A stretch of DNA of 64,000 bases, from positions 2,852,001 to 2,916,000 of the forward strand of contig NC_013729.1 in assembly GCF_000024345.1 (NCBI RefSeq), written 5' to 3'. The number at the start of each line of letters is the position of its first letter. Positions within the stretch are counted from its first letter, which is position 1. The notes below the pieces were generated by a model, which searched no databases, was not told the origin of the DNA, and saw only the letters and a list, made by a program, of their open reading frames with translations. Origin of the DNA: Kribbella flavida DSM 17836. GTDB taxonomy: Bacteria > Actinomycetota > Actinomycetes > Propionibacteriales > Kribbellaceae. Positions 44,296-52,751 of the stretch are shown here, in pieces. The position numbers and the translations under genes were made by a program.

Positions 44296-46227
44296 TCAGC
44301 CGCCGGTCACGGGATCGGCCGATGCGGGAGTCCGGGCGCCGATGGTGGGATCGGCCGATGCGGGAGTCCGGGCGCCGGTGGTGGGATCGGCCGGTGGTGG
44401 TGCGGGGATCCAGCCGCCGGTGACGAGGTACTCGGTGATCGCGGCCAGGGACTCGGCCGGGGAGACGCCGGCGGTGTCGACCCGCAGCTCGGCGTCCAGC
44501 GGTTCGTCGTACGGGTCGCTGATGCCGGTGAACTGGGTGACCACGCCCGCCCGCGCCTTGCGGTACAGGCCCTTGGTGTCGCGCCGCTCGCACTCGGCCA
44601 GCGGGGTCGCCACGTGCACGAGCACCAGATCCCCGACCGCCTCGACCATCGCCCGGACAGCGGCCCGGCTCTCGGCGTACGGCGCGATCGGTGCGCAGAC
44701 GGCGACCCCGCCGTGCCGCGCCACCTCGGCCGCGACGAAGCCGATCCGGCGGACGTTGAGATCGCGGCCGGCCCGGTCGAACCCGAGCCCCGACGACAGC
44801 ATCCGCCGGACGACATCCCCGTCGAGCAGCGTCACGCTCCGCCCGGCACCGGCCAGCTGCTCCGCGAGCCCCTTCGCAAGCGTCGACTTGCCCGACCCGG
44901 ACAACCCGGTGAAGAACACCACCAGCCCTCGCTCCCGCCGCGGCGGCCGCCACCGAGTCAACACCGGCAGCACCCCGGCCAGCACCGGGTCCTCAACCAC
45001 CGCAGCCGCATCAGTTGCCCCCCGCACCTTCTCCAACACCTCCACCCACCGCGCATCCCCGTCCCCCACCCCCACCCCTACCCCCAGCTGAGGGGAGAAC
45101 CCGCCAACTTGTGGGTCCACCCGCTGGTATTCCGGGGGATAACCCACAAGTTGGCCGGTTGGGCGGGAGGAGGCGGGGCGGAGGGGGAGGAGGTGGGTGG
45201 CATCGAGGGTGGTGGCGACGGCGGTGGTGAGGGCCTCGTCCGAGGTGTTCCCGCGCCAGCTGATCGGCAGGGCGACGCGAGTGAAGTTGCCGGGGGCTGC
45301 GCGATCGAGGCATTCCTGCAGCGTCGTCGCCGGTACGCCGTCAGGGGTCGCGGCGGCGTTCGGCAGGACCAGCACGACGTCGTCGATGCCGAGCGCGACG
45401 ATCTCCCGCAGGTCGGCCGAACTGAGCGGCCGCCGCGGGACGACAACCACCCGGGCCGCGCGCTGTGGTGCGACAGGGCCGGCGTCGGCTCGGCCGAGGA
45501 TGAGCAGGCGCCCCTCGATCCATCCTGGTCCTTCGGCCGTCGGCTCGGCGACGGTCAGGTCCACGAGCGTCGCGACCGGGGTGGACTCGGCGTCGGCGAT
45601 CGTCAGCGCGCCGGCGGTCACGGCGCGGCCGATCTCGTCCGCGCTCGCCGGAATTCGCACCCGCCCGGCCACCGGCGGCTCCCCGGCAACGTCGTCCCCC
45701 AGCACGGCGAACGGCACCCGCACCCCACAACCCACCAGCCGCAGGTCCGCGACCACCCGCTCACCCGGACACACCACCGGAGCAGCAACCAACCCGCCCC
45801 CGCTTCCGTGCACCGGCGTTGCCGCTTCGACCGGCTGCGCCCCTCGGATCGGCGTTGCCGCCGGGGTCGCGTGGACCGGCGTTGCCGCCGGGGTCGGCTG
45901 GGTTGCGTGGACCGGTGTTGCTGCCGGGGTCGGCTGGGTTGCGTGGACCGGTGTTGCCCCCGGGGTCGGCTGGGTCGCGTGGACCGGCGTTGCCGCCGGG
46001 GTCGGCTCGGTCGAGTGGACCGGCGCCGCCTCGGTTCGCCGCGCCGCCTCGGCCGGCGGTAGCGGCTGCGCCGGCTTCGGTGGCACGGCGGGTGGTACCC
46101 GGTCCGCGGGCAGCGGTGTGGGTTTCAGGTGTTCCAGCACGACAGCCCCCCAGCTGTGAAACCGGCCCCTGGCGATCGTCGCCCGGTCGGCCGTCCCCGT
46201 GACATCCCCCTGGTGACGCTCGGTCAC
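44296..46227 (-). CDS. cysC: APS kinase with long N-terminal extension containing an ATP-sulfurylase-like region
   Basis: A 643-residue protein, about three times the length of a plain APS kinase. Residues 1-60 are Pro-rich; about 70-125 hold TPVHATQPTPAA-type repeats; about 140-390 look like a degenerate Sat-type ATP sulfurylase (LTIADAESTPVATLVDLT, ALPISWRGN, GYPPEYQRVDPQ). The kinase proper begins near 430: P-loop GLSGSGKST at 441-449, LDGDVVRRMLSSGLGFD, and KGLYRKARAGVVTQFTGISDPYDEP. Repeats ending in GARTPASADP form the tail. The kinase makes PAPS from the APS supplied by CysDN. The start is GTG at 46227; a later start within the first 30 codons is possible. It is the first gene of a three-gene operon. 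Confidence 0.88.
   Translation of the reverse strand: MTERHQGDVTGTADRATIARGRFHSWGAVVLEHLKPTPLPADRVPPAVPPKPAQPLPPAEAARRTEAAPVHSTEPTPAATPVHATQPTPGATPVHATQPTPAATPVHATQPTPAATPVHATPAATPIRGAQPVEAATPVHGSGGGLVAAPVVCPGERVVADLRLVGCGVRVPFAVLGDDVAGEPPVAGRVRIPASADEIGRAVTAGALTIADAESTPVATLVDLTVAEPTAEGPGWIEGRLLILGRADAGPVAPQRAARVVVVPRRPLSSADLREIVALGIDDVVLVLPNAAATPDGVPATTLQECLDRAAPGNFTRVALPISWRGNTSDEALTTAVATTLDATHLLPLRPASSRPTGQLVGYPPEYQRVDPQVGGFSPQLGVGVGVGDGDARWVEVLEKVRGATDAAAVVEDPVLAGVLPVLTRWRPPRRERGLVVFFTGLSGSGKSTLAKGLAEQLAGAGRSVTLLDGDVVRRMLSSGLGFDRAGRDLNVRRIGFVAAEVARHGGVAVCAPIAPYAESRAAVRAMVEAVGDLVLVHVATPLAECERRDTKGLYRKARAGVVTQFTGISDPYDEPLDAELRVDTAGVSPAESLAAITEYLVTGGWIPAPPPADPTTGARTPASADPTIGARTPASADPVTGG
44308..44400. 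repeat. 36-bp tandem repeat at the 3' end of cysC
   Basis: About two and a half copies of a unit beginning GGGATCGGCCG, with a 36-bp period, encode the repeated GARTPASADP tail. The copies differ at only a few bases, which suggests recent slippage. Confidence 0.8.
45104..45154. repeat. 13-bp inverted repeat inside cysC
   Basis: CCAACTTGTGGGT (45104-45116) and its exact complement (45142-45154) flank 25 bases within the coding sequence of the sulfurylase-like region. The surrounding Gly/Val-rich coding (GVGVGVGDGD) is atypical. It could be a structural hairpin, a protein-binding site or the scar of a small insertion. Confidence 0.7.
45851..46022. repeat. 36-bp tandem repeat near the 5' end of cysC
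   Basis: About four and a half copies of a unit containing GTTGC(C/T)GCCGGGGTCG and GCGTGGACCGG encode the TPVHATQPTPAA repeats. The period is a multiple of three, so copy-number change would keep the frame. Confidence 0.85.
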
Positions 46228-46350
46228 CCGGCCCCAGTCTCACCCATTCTCCGCCCGCGCGCCAGCAACTGGCGTTCCGGCGCCGCGACCGGCTATTTTT
46301 CTCCCGACTGTCCGTTTCCGACCGATTACCGGCTGTGCGGGCGCGGCGAA

Positions 46351-46380
46351 TTGACACCCTCGTCGAGCGCCCTGCAAACT
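46351..46380 (+). promoter_or_regulatory. Promoter of the second polysaccharide block
   Basis: TTGACA (46351-46356) is a consensus -35; CAAACT (46375-46380) is a weak -10 at 18 bases. It lies 56 bases ahead of the GTG at 46436 in the 208-bp divergent gap with cysC. Confidence 0.5.
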
Positions 46381-46435
46381 GCCCGACGGTGGGGCTGCAC
46401 AGCTGCCATGCAGCAGCTAAAGATGAGGGGCCGGT

Positions 46436-48016
46436 GTGAGCGGAGCGAAGCGCGTGCCCGCGTCGCCCCACGACGTCAGCCCGCCGGAGGACCCGGCCGT
46501 CGGCACCCCCGCCCGGACGCCGACCGCCCTGCGGCTCCCGGCCGCCGATCCCGTCGCGGGCGACCTCGACCTCGGACCGCTCTGGGTGGTCCCGCACGAG
46601 GTGCCGGCGATCGTGCCCCGGCCGTCACGCTCGACCGAGCCGCGCTGGGTCGCGGTCTACCGCTTCGCCGCGCTCGGCGGCGATCTGCTGGCCGCGGTGA
46701 TCGGCGTCTCGGTCGCCCTGCTCACCCGCTTCGGCTACCACGTCGGCAGCGGCTACCTGGTGATCAGCAGCCTGCTGCCGCTGGCTTGGGTGATCGGCGT
46801 CGCCTTGGCGAAGGGCTACGACGCCCGGTACTTCGCCGCCGGCCCGGAGGAACTGCGCTCGCTGCTGCGAGCCGGTGTCGGGCTGACCGCGGCGATCGCG
46901 ATCGCGTCGTACGCGACCCGCAGCGAGATCGCCCGCGGTTTCGTCGTCCTGGCGATCCCCGTCACTGTGCTGGCCGCGCTCGTGCTGCGGTACGCGCTGC
47001 GCAAGGACCTGCACCGGCACCGGCTGCGCGGCCGCTGCATGCACCGGGTCCTGGTGGTCGGCCGGGCCGGACCGGCCGCGACGCTGTGTGAGCACCTGGA
47101 GAGCCGCCGCTCGGACGGCTTCCGCGTGGTGGCGACCTGCCGCCCCCGCGGCGACGTGCGGTCCGGGGTCACCGACGAGCTCGACGCGTCGGACATCCTC
47201 GCGGCGGTGGACCGGCACGCGGTGGACGTCGTCGCGGTGGCGACCGATCCGGAGCTCGCGGGTCAGTCGCTGCGCCGGTTGTCCTGGGCCCTGGAGCAGC
47301 GTGGCGTCGAGCTGATCGTTTCGCCGGGCATCATCGAGGTGGCCGGGCCGCGGATCTCGGTCCGCCCGGTGGCCGGCCTGTCGCTGCTGCACCTCGAGCG
47401 CCCGGCCGTCAGTGGCGGTCCGCACCTGCTCAAGGCGGTTTTCGACCGGGTCCTCGCCGCCGGCCTGATCATGGTCCTGTCACCGCTGTTCATCGGTCTG
47501 ACGCTCGCCGTCAAGCTGTCCAGTCCGGGACCGGTGCTGTTCCGCCAGCAACGCGTCGGCCGCGCGGGCGCGGAGTTCACCATGCTGAAGTTCCGCAGCA
47601 TGTACGCCGACGCCGAGCAGCGCCTCGGCGACCTCTACGCGCTGAGCGACGGCAACGGGGTCGCGTTCAAGATGCGCGACGACCCGCGGATGACGCCGCT
47701 CGGCCGGTGGATCCGGCGGTTCTCCCTGGACGAGCTGCCGCAGCTGTTCAACGTGCTGCGCGGCGAGATGTCGCTGGTCGGTCCGCGGCCGCCGCTCGCC
47801 GAGGAGGTCGCGCTGTACGCCGCGGACGACTCCCGGCGGATGCTGGTCAAACCCGGCATGACAGGCTTGTGGCAGGTGAGCGGTCGCAGTGACCTGTCCT
47901 GGGACGAGTCGGTCCGGCTGGACCTGCGCTACGTCGACAACTGGTCGATGACGCTCGACCTGCTGATCCTCTGGAAGACGCTGCGCGCGGTGATCTACGG
48001 CTCGGGAGCTTACTGA
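46436..48016 (+). CDS. Initiating polyprenyl-phosphate sugar-1-phosphate transferase, copy 2
   Basis: A 526-residue paralogue of the protein at 11559 with the same architecture: N-terminal membrane segments, a central VLVVGRAG region and a C-terminal sugar-transferase domain with [32 protein letters not shown] (DE at 432-433) and [19 protein letters not shown] block of about 60 residues around [19 protein letters not shown] is almost identical in the two copies. The N-terminal 60 residues differ and are Pro/Ala-rich. The start is GTG at 46436 with GAGGGG upstream. It heads a five-gene operon with fcl and gmd. Confidence 0.92.
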   Translation: MSGAKRVPASPHDVSPPEDPAVGTPARTPTALRLPAADPVAGDLDLGPLWVVPHEVPAIVPRPSRSTEPRWVAVYRFAALGGDLLAAVIGVSVALLTRFGYHVGSGYLVISSLLPLAWVIGVALAKGYDARYFAAGPEELRSLLRAGVGLTAAIAIASYATRSEIARGFVVLAIPVTVLAALVLRYALRKDLHRHRLRGRCMHRVLVVGRAGPAATLCEHLESRRSDGFRVVATCRPRGDVRSGVTDELDASDILAAVDRHAVDVVAVATDPELAGQSLRRLSWALEQRGVELIVSPGIIEVAGPRISVRPVAGLSLLHLERPAVSGGPHLLKAVFDRVLAAGLIMVLSPLFIGLTLAVKLSSPGPVLFRQQRVGRAGAEFTMLKFRSMYADAEQRLGDLYALSDGNGVAFKMRDDPRMTPLGRWIRRFSLDELPQLFNVLRGEMSLVGPRPPLAEEVALYAADDSRRMLVKPGMTGLWQVSGRSDLSWDESVRLDLRYVDNWSMTLDLLILWKTLRAVIYGSGAY

Positions 48017-48017
48017 C

Positions 48018-48953
48018 ATGACGATCGACCCCCGGTCGCCGGTGTACGTCGCGGGCCATCGCGGACTGGTCGGTTCGGCCATCTGGCGCCGGCTCGAGGC
48101 GGCCGGGTTCAGCCGGCTGATCGGCGCCTCGTCGGCCGAGCTCGACCTGCGCGACCGCGCCGCGACGACCGCGTTCCTGGCCGAGCACCGCCCGGCCGTG
48201 GTGATCGACGCCGCCGCCCGGGTCGGCGGCATCCTGGCCAACCGCGACCACCCGACCGAGTTCCTCAGCGACAACCTGCGCATCCAGGTGAACCTGATGG
48301 ACGCTGCGCTGGCGGTCCGGGTGCCGCGGCTGCTGTTCCTCGGCTCGTCGTGCATCTACCCCAAGTACGCCGAGCAGCCGATCCGCGAGTCCAGCCTGCT
48401 CACCGGTGAGCTGGAGCCGACCAACGACGCGTACGCGATCGCCAAGATCGCCGGCATCAAACACGTCCAGGCCGTCCGCCGCCAGTACGGGCTGCGCTGG
48501 ATCTCCGCGATGCCGACCAACCTGTACGGCCCCAACGACAACTTCGACCTGACCAGTTCGCACGTGCTGCCCGCGCTGATCCGCCGGTTCCACGACGCGT
48601 TGGTGTCCGGTGCGCCCGAGGTGGTGCTGTGGGGCAGCGGTACGCCGCGGCGCGAGTTCCTGCACGTCGACGACCTGGCCGACGCGTGCGTGCACCTGCT
48701 GGACCACTACGACGAGCCGGAGCCGATCAACGTCGGGGTCGGCGCCGACGTGACGATCCGTGAGCTGGCCGAGCTGGTCGCGAAGGTGGTCGGCTACACC
48801 GGTGCCATCAGCAACGACCTGTCCAAGCCGGACGGCACCCCGCGCAAGCTGCTCGACGTGAGCCGGCTGGCGGCGCTGGGCTGGTCGCCGTCCATCGGTC
48901 TCGACGAGGGTGTGGCCGCCACCTACGACTGGTACCTGGAGCAGCAGGCATGA
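48018..48953 (+). CDS. fcl: GDP-L-fucose synthase
   Basis: A 311-residue short-chain dehydrogenase-like epimerase/reductase. The NADP(H) motif GHRGLVG is at residues 13-19, LGSSCIYPK (S110-C112 region) and Y139/K143 in [10 protein letters not shown] form the active site, and [11 protein letters not shown] and [18 protein letters not shown] are typical of Fcl/WcaG. It converts GDP-4-keto-6-deoxymannose to GDP-L-fucose. It starts one base after the preceding stop and overlaps gmd, its pathway partner, in an ATGA. Confidence 0.93.
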   Translation: MTIDPRSPVYVAGHRGLVGSAIWRRLEAAGFSRLIGASSAELDLRDRAATTAFLAEHRPAVVIDAAARVGGILANRDHPTEFLSDNLRIQVNLMDAALAVRVPRLLFLGSSCIYPKYAEQPIRESSLLTGELEPTNDAYAIAKIAGIKHVQAVRRQYGLRWISAMPTNLYGPNDNFDLTSSHVLPALIRRFHDALVSGAPEVVLWGSGTPRREFLHVDDLADACVHLLDHYDEPEPINVGVGADVTIRELAELVAKVVGYTGAISNDLSKPDGTPRKLLDVSRLAALGWSPSIGLDEGVAATYDWYLEQQA

Positions 48954-49933
48954 AGAAGGCGTTCGTCACCGGGATCACCGGTCAGGACGGGTCCTACCTG
49001 GCCGAGCTGCTGCTGGCCAAGGGCTACGAGGTGCACGGCCTGATCCGCCGGGCGAGCACCTTCAACACCCGCCGGATCGACCACCTCTACACGGACCCGC
49101 ACGAACCGGACAAACGGCTGTTCCTGCACTACGGCGACCTCACCGACGGCTCGCGCCTGGTCACGCTGCTGGCCGCGATCCAGCCCGAGGAGGTCTACCA
49201 CCTGGCCGCGCAGAGCCACGTCCGGGTCAGCTTCGACGAGCCGGAGTACACCGGTGACACCACCGGGATGGGCACCACCCGGCTGCTCGAGGCGATCCGG
49301 ATGATCGGGCTGAACTGCCGGTTCTACCAGGCGAGCAGCTCGGAGATGTTCGGCGCCAGCCCGCCGCCGCAGAACGAGTTGACCCCGTTCTACCCGCGCT
49401 CGCCGTACGGCGCGGCCAAGGTGTACGGGTACTGGATGACCCGCAACTACCGCGAGGCGTACGACCTGTTCGCGGTGAACGGGATCCTGTTCAACCACGA
49501 GAGCCCGCGCCGCGGCGAGACCTTCGTGACCCGCAAGATCACCCGGGCGGTGGCGCGGATCAAGCTGGGCCTGGAGAAGCGGGTGTACCTGGGCAACCTG
49601 GACGCCCGCCGCGACTGGGGCTACGCCCCGGAGTACGTCGAGGGCATGTGGCGGATGCTGCAGCACCACCAGCCGGACGACTACGTGGTGGCCACCGGGA
49701 CGTCGTACTCGGTGCGCGACTTCGTGTCGCTGGCCTTCCAGCACGCGGGGCTCGACTGGGAGGAGCACGTCGACTACGACCAGCGCTACGAGCGGCCGAC
49801 CGAGGTCGACTCGCTGGTCGGCGACGCGTCGAAGGCGCAGGTGGAGCTCGGCTGGAAGGCGGAGGTGCACGTGCCCGACCTGGTCCGGATCATGGTGGAC
49901 GCCGACCTGGCCGCGCTGACCGAGGAGGACTGA
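48950..49933 (+). CDS. gmd: GDP-mannose 4,6-dehydratase
   Basis: A 327-residue SDR enzyme. Cofactor motif GITGQDG at residues 8-14, [20 protein letters not shown] (129-135), and the Y153/K157 pair in SPYGAAK are diagnostic. It makes GDP-4-keto-6-deoxymannose for Fcl. Placed between fcl and a WecG-type transferase, it shows that at least one polymer made here probably contains L-fucose or a relative. Confidence 0.95.
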   Translation: MKKAFVTGITGQDGSYLAELLLAKGYEVHGLIRRASTFNTRRIDHLYTDPHEPDKRLFLHYGDLTDGSRLVTLLAAIQPEEVYHLAAQSHVRVSFDEPEYTGDTTGMGTTRLLEAIRMIGLNCRFYQASSSEMFGASPPPQNELTPFYPRSPYGAAKVYGYWMTRNYREAYDLFAVNGILFNHESPRRGETFVTRKITRAVARIKLGLEKRVYLGNLDARRDWGYAPEYVEGMWRMLQHHQPDDYVVATGTSYSVRDFVSLAFQHAGLDWEEHVDYDQRYERPTEVDSLVGDASKAQVELGWKAEVHVPDLVRIMVDADLAALTEED

Positions 49934-49936
49934 CAG

Positions 49937-50746
49937 GTGACCGCTGAGACGACGGGGCAGGTCGCGCGCGGCGGCACCGGCGCCGGCACCGGCTGGGACC
50001 AGCGCGTCGACGTGCTCGGCATCCACGTCAGCGTCACCGACATGGACGGCACGGTCGAGACGTTCGGCAAGTGGATCGCGGCCGGCGACCGGCAGCTGGT
50101 CTGTGTCGCCGACATGAACGCGGTGCTGCACGCACGGGCCGACGAGCAGCTGACCGAGGTGTACAACACGTCCGGCCTGACGCTGGCCGACGGGATGCCG
50201 CTGGTGTGGGCCGGCCGCAAGGCAGGGTTCGACCGGATGGCCCGGGTCTGCGGGCCCGACCTGTTCGAGCGGGTGATGGCCGAGGCCGCCGCGCGCGGCT
50301 GGTCGCAGTACTTCTACGGCGGTGCGGACGGCGTCGCCGAGAACTTGCGGGACACCTTCGTCGGCCGGCACCCGAGCCTGCGGGTGGCGGGCGTGTTCTC
50401 ACCGCCGTACCGGGCGCTGACGGCCGCCGAGGACGCGGCGATCGTCGACGAGATCAACGCACGCCGTCCGGACATCGTCTGGGTCGGCCTGGGTGCTCCG
50501 AAGCAGGAGCGCTGGATGGCCGAGCACCGGGACCGGCTGGACGCCGCGATCCTGATCGGTGTCGGCGCCGCCTTCGACTTCCACACCGGCCGGCTGGACC
50601 GGGCGCCGGTCTGGATGCAGAAGTCCGGGCTGGAGTGGAGCTACCGGCTCTACAAGGAGCCGCGCCGGCTCTGGCGCCGCTACGTGCTGGGCATTCCGCG
50701 GTTCGGTGCCGGCATCCTGCGCCGGCCGCCCCGGCCGGTTTCTTGA
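49937..50746 (+). CDS. WecG/TagA/CpsF-family glycosyltransferase (GT26)
   Basis: A 269-residue protein. DMNAVLHARADEQL, LADGMPLVWAGRKAG, RVCGPDLFERVM, FYGGADGVAENL and WVGLGAPKQERWMAEHRDRL give the full family pattern, including the Thr/Ala-Asp-G-x-P active-site region. Members add the second sugar (often ManNAc or its acid) to the lipid-linked primer. The GTG at 49937 lies three bases after gmd. The C-terminal Arg-rich stretch probably binds the membrane. Confidence 0.9.
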   Translation: MTAETTGQVARGGTGAGTGWDQRVDVLGIHVSVTDMDGTVETFGKWIAAGDRQLVCVADMNAVLHARADEQLTEVYNTSGLTLADGMPLVWAGRKAGFDRMARVCGPDLFERVMAEAAARGWSQYFYGGADGVAENLRDTFVGRHPSLRVAGVFSPPYRALTAAEDAAIVDEINARRPDIVWVGLGAPKQERWMAEHRDRLDAAILIGVGAAFDFHTGRLDRAPVWMQKSGLEWSYRLYKEPRRLWRRYVLGIPRFGAGILRRPPRPVS

Positions 50747-52005
50747 AGCTGCGCAGGCTCGCGGGGCCGGCCGGCCGGGCCGGCTGGAGCCTGGCGGACC
50801 AGGGGCTGTCCAGCCTCAGCAACCTGGCGGTCGGCGTACTGGTCGCGCGCAGCAGCAGCGTCGCCGACTTCGGTGTCTACGCGCTCGCGTTCGGCGGCTA
50901 CACGATCGCGTTGAACGTCTCCCGGGCGGTCGCGACCGAACCCCTCGGCGTCCGGTACTCCGGGCAGCGCACCCCGCAGTGGCACAAGGCGGTCCGGGCC
51001 AGTACGGCGACCGCGTTCCTGGCGGGCGTCGCGGCGATGCTGGTCGGACTGCTGATCGCGGCCTTTCCCGGGATTCCGTCGGCCGGTGTGCTGGTGGCCT
51101 TCGCGGTGACGATGCCGGGGCTGCTGCTGCAGGACGCCTGGCGGTTCGCCTTTTTCGTGGTCGGCGACGGGCGGCGGGCATTCGTCAACGACCTCGTCTG
51201 GCTGGTCGCGATGGCGGTGCTGTTCGCCGGGCTGTACGCGACCGGGACGGCGTCGGCGTTCTCGCTGACGCTGTGCTGGGGGCTGGGAGCGGTGGTCGCG
51301 GCGATCGCCGGCCGGTTCCAGGCCGGGCTGCTGCCGCGGTTGCAGCTGGTCCGCGACTGGCTGAAGGAGCACCGCGACCTCACGCCGAAGTACGTCGGTG
51401 AGATGCTCGCGGTGAGCGGCACGATCCAGGTCTACATGCTCGGCATCACCGCCGTGGCGAGCATCGTCGCGGTCTCCGGCATCCGTGGTGCGCAGGTCCT
51501 GCTCGGCCCGGTGAACGTGCTGAACCAGGGAATCCGCGCGATCGCCGTACCGGAGGCGTCCCGGGCGCTCAAGCACTCGTACCGGCGGTTGTGGCGGGTC
51601 GGCCTGGTGATCTCCGGCGGCGTCGGCGCCGGCGCGCTGGCCTGGGGCGCGATCTTCCTGCTGCTGCCGGAGGCGGTCGGCCGGGAACTGCTCGGCCCCG
51701 CCGTCTGGGCCGAGGCGAGTGCCGTGATGATCCCGGTCATCCTGCTGCAGGCCCTCGGCGCCTCCAACTCCGGCGCCTTCGCCATCCTGCGCGCCCTCGC
51801 CGCCGCCGGCCGCGGCCTGCGCGTCCGGCTGATCTCCTCCGTCGTGCTGATCACCGCCGGCATCACCGGAGCCGCCCTCGGCGGACCTCTGGGCGCCGCC
51901 TGGGGCCTGGCCTCCGCAGCCTTCTGCACCCTGCTCCTGTGGTGGTACGAAGCCCACCAAGCCCTCACCACCCACCGCCGCACCAACTCACCGACCCCGG
52001 GCTGA
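50743..52005 (+). CDS. Wzx-like polysaccharide flippase, copy 2
   Basis: A 420-residue polytopic protein with about 12 hydrophobic segments. It opens with LADQGLSSLSNLAVGVLVAR, matching the first helix of the flippase family. It is shorter than the flippase at 22884 and shares little sequence with it. The chosen TTG at 50743 overlaps the WecG-family stop (TTGA); no ATG or GTG lies at a better place. As the last gene of the fcl/gmd operon it presumably flips that operon's repeat unit. Confidence 0.85.
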   Translation: MKLRRLAGPAGRAGWSLADQGLSSLSNLAVGVLVARSSSVADFGVYALAFGGYTIALNVSRAVATEPLGVRYSGQRTPQWHKAVRASTATAFLAGVAAMLVGLLIAAFPGIPSAGVLVAFAVTMPGLLLQDAWRFAFFVVGDGRRAFVNDLVWLVAMAVLFAGLYATGTASAFSLTLCWGLGAVVAAIAGRFQAGLLPRLQLVRDWLKEHRDLTPKYVGEMLAVSGTIQVYMLGITAVASIVAVSGIRGAQVLLGPVNVLNQGIRAIAVPEASRALKHSYRRLWRVGLVISGGVGAGALAWGAIFLLLPEAVGRELLGPAVWAEASAVMIPVILLQALGASNSGAFAILRALAAAGRGLRVRLISSVVLITAGITGAALGGPLGAAWGLASAAFCTLLLWWYEAHQALTTHRRTNSPTPG

Positions 52006-52049
52006 CGCTCGGGGTTCCACCGACCGCGGTGCCGTGCTTGGCTGCCCCC

Positions 52050-52673
52050 ATGAGTGCCACGACGGTTCTGGGATTCGCGCTGGCCTGCGTACTGCTCAAC
52101 CTCGTGCCGGGCCCCGGCATGATGTTCATCGTCGCGCACGGCCTCGGCGGCGGCCGCCGAGCCGGCGTGACGGCCGCGCTCGGCATGGCCTCGGGCACGG
52201 TCGTGCACACCGTGGTCGCAGCGCTCGGGCTGAGTGCGCTGCTCCAGGCCGCGCCGTTCGCCTTGGAACTGGTGCGCGTCGGGGGAGCGGTGTTCCTGCT
52301 GTACCTGGCCGTCAGTGCGTTCCGTTCGGCACGAGCGGCGGCAGCGCTCACCGCACCGCCGAGGAAGTCGCTGCGCCGGACCTACCTGTCCGCCGTACTG
52401 ACAAACCTGGCGAACCCGAAGGTCGTGCTGTTCTACCTCGCGTTCCTGCCGCAGTTCCTGACCGCCGGCGGGTGGCCCGGCCCGGTGCAGATCCTGCTGC
52501 TGGGCGCGGTGCTGGTGCTGATCGGGCTGGTGATGGACTGCGGCGTCGGGGTCGCGGCCGGCGCGTTGTCCGCGGTGCTGGTTCGCCGGCCGGGCTTCGA
52601 GCGAGGGCTCAAGCGGGTGGCGGGTGCGGTGTTCGGCGGTCTGGCGGTGCGGTTGTTGCTTGACGCGCGGTGA
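52050..52673 (+). CDS. LysE/RhtB-family exporter
   Basis: A 207-residue membrane protein. LACVLLNLVPGPGMMFIVAHGLGGGRRAG near the N-terminus is the LysE/RhtB signature, and YLAVSAFRSAR and LTNLANPKVVLFYLAFLPQF follow as expected. The family exports amino acids or homoserine lactones; the substrate is not evident. ATG at 52050 follows the flippase gene by 44 bases. It is probably unrelated to polysaccharide and is followed by a strong terminator. Confidence 0.88.
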   Translation: MSATTVLGFALACVLLNLVPGPGMMFIVAHGLGGGRRAGVTAALGMASGTVVHTVVAALGLSALLQAAPFALELVRVGGAVFLLYLAVSAFRSARAAAALTAPPRKSLRRTYLSAVLTNLANPKVVLFYLAFLPQFLTAGGWPGPVQILLLGAVLVLIGLVMDCGVGVAAGALSAVLVRRPGFERGLKRVAGAVFGGLAVRLLLDAR

Positions 52674-52688
52674 CTGGGGACGGACGGA

Positions 52689-52725
52689 CCACGGCCCGGG
52701 GCGTCTGGGACGCCCCGGGCCGTGG
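52689..52725. terminator. Bidirectional terminator
   Basis: A 15-bp perfect GC-rich stem (52689-52703 with 52711-52725), extendable by two more pairs, lies between the convergent LysE gene and the propeller gene at 52752. Confidence 0.85.
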
Positions 52726-52751
52726 GGTGGATCAGTGGGGGTGCGGCGAGG

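Noticed and set aside
45851..46022. CRISPR-like array
   Set aside because: The repeats are contiguous 36-bp coding units without spacers, and no cas gene is nearby.
52050..52673. LysE exporter as a polysaccharide export component
   Set aside because: It has the amino-acid exporter signature, is separated from the operon by a non-overlapping gap and is unrelated to glycan transport.
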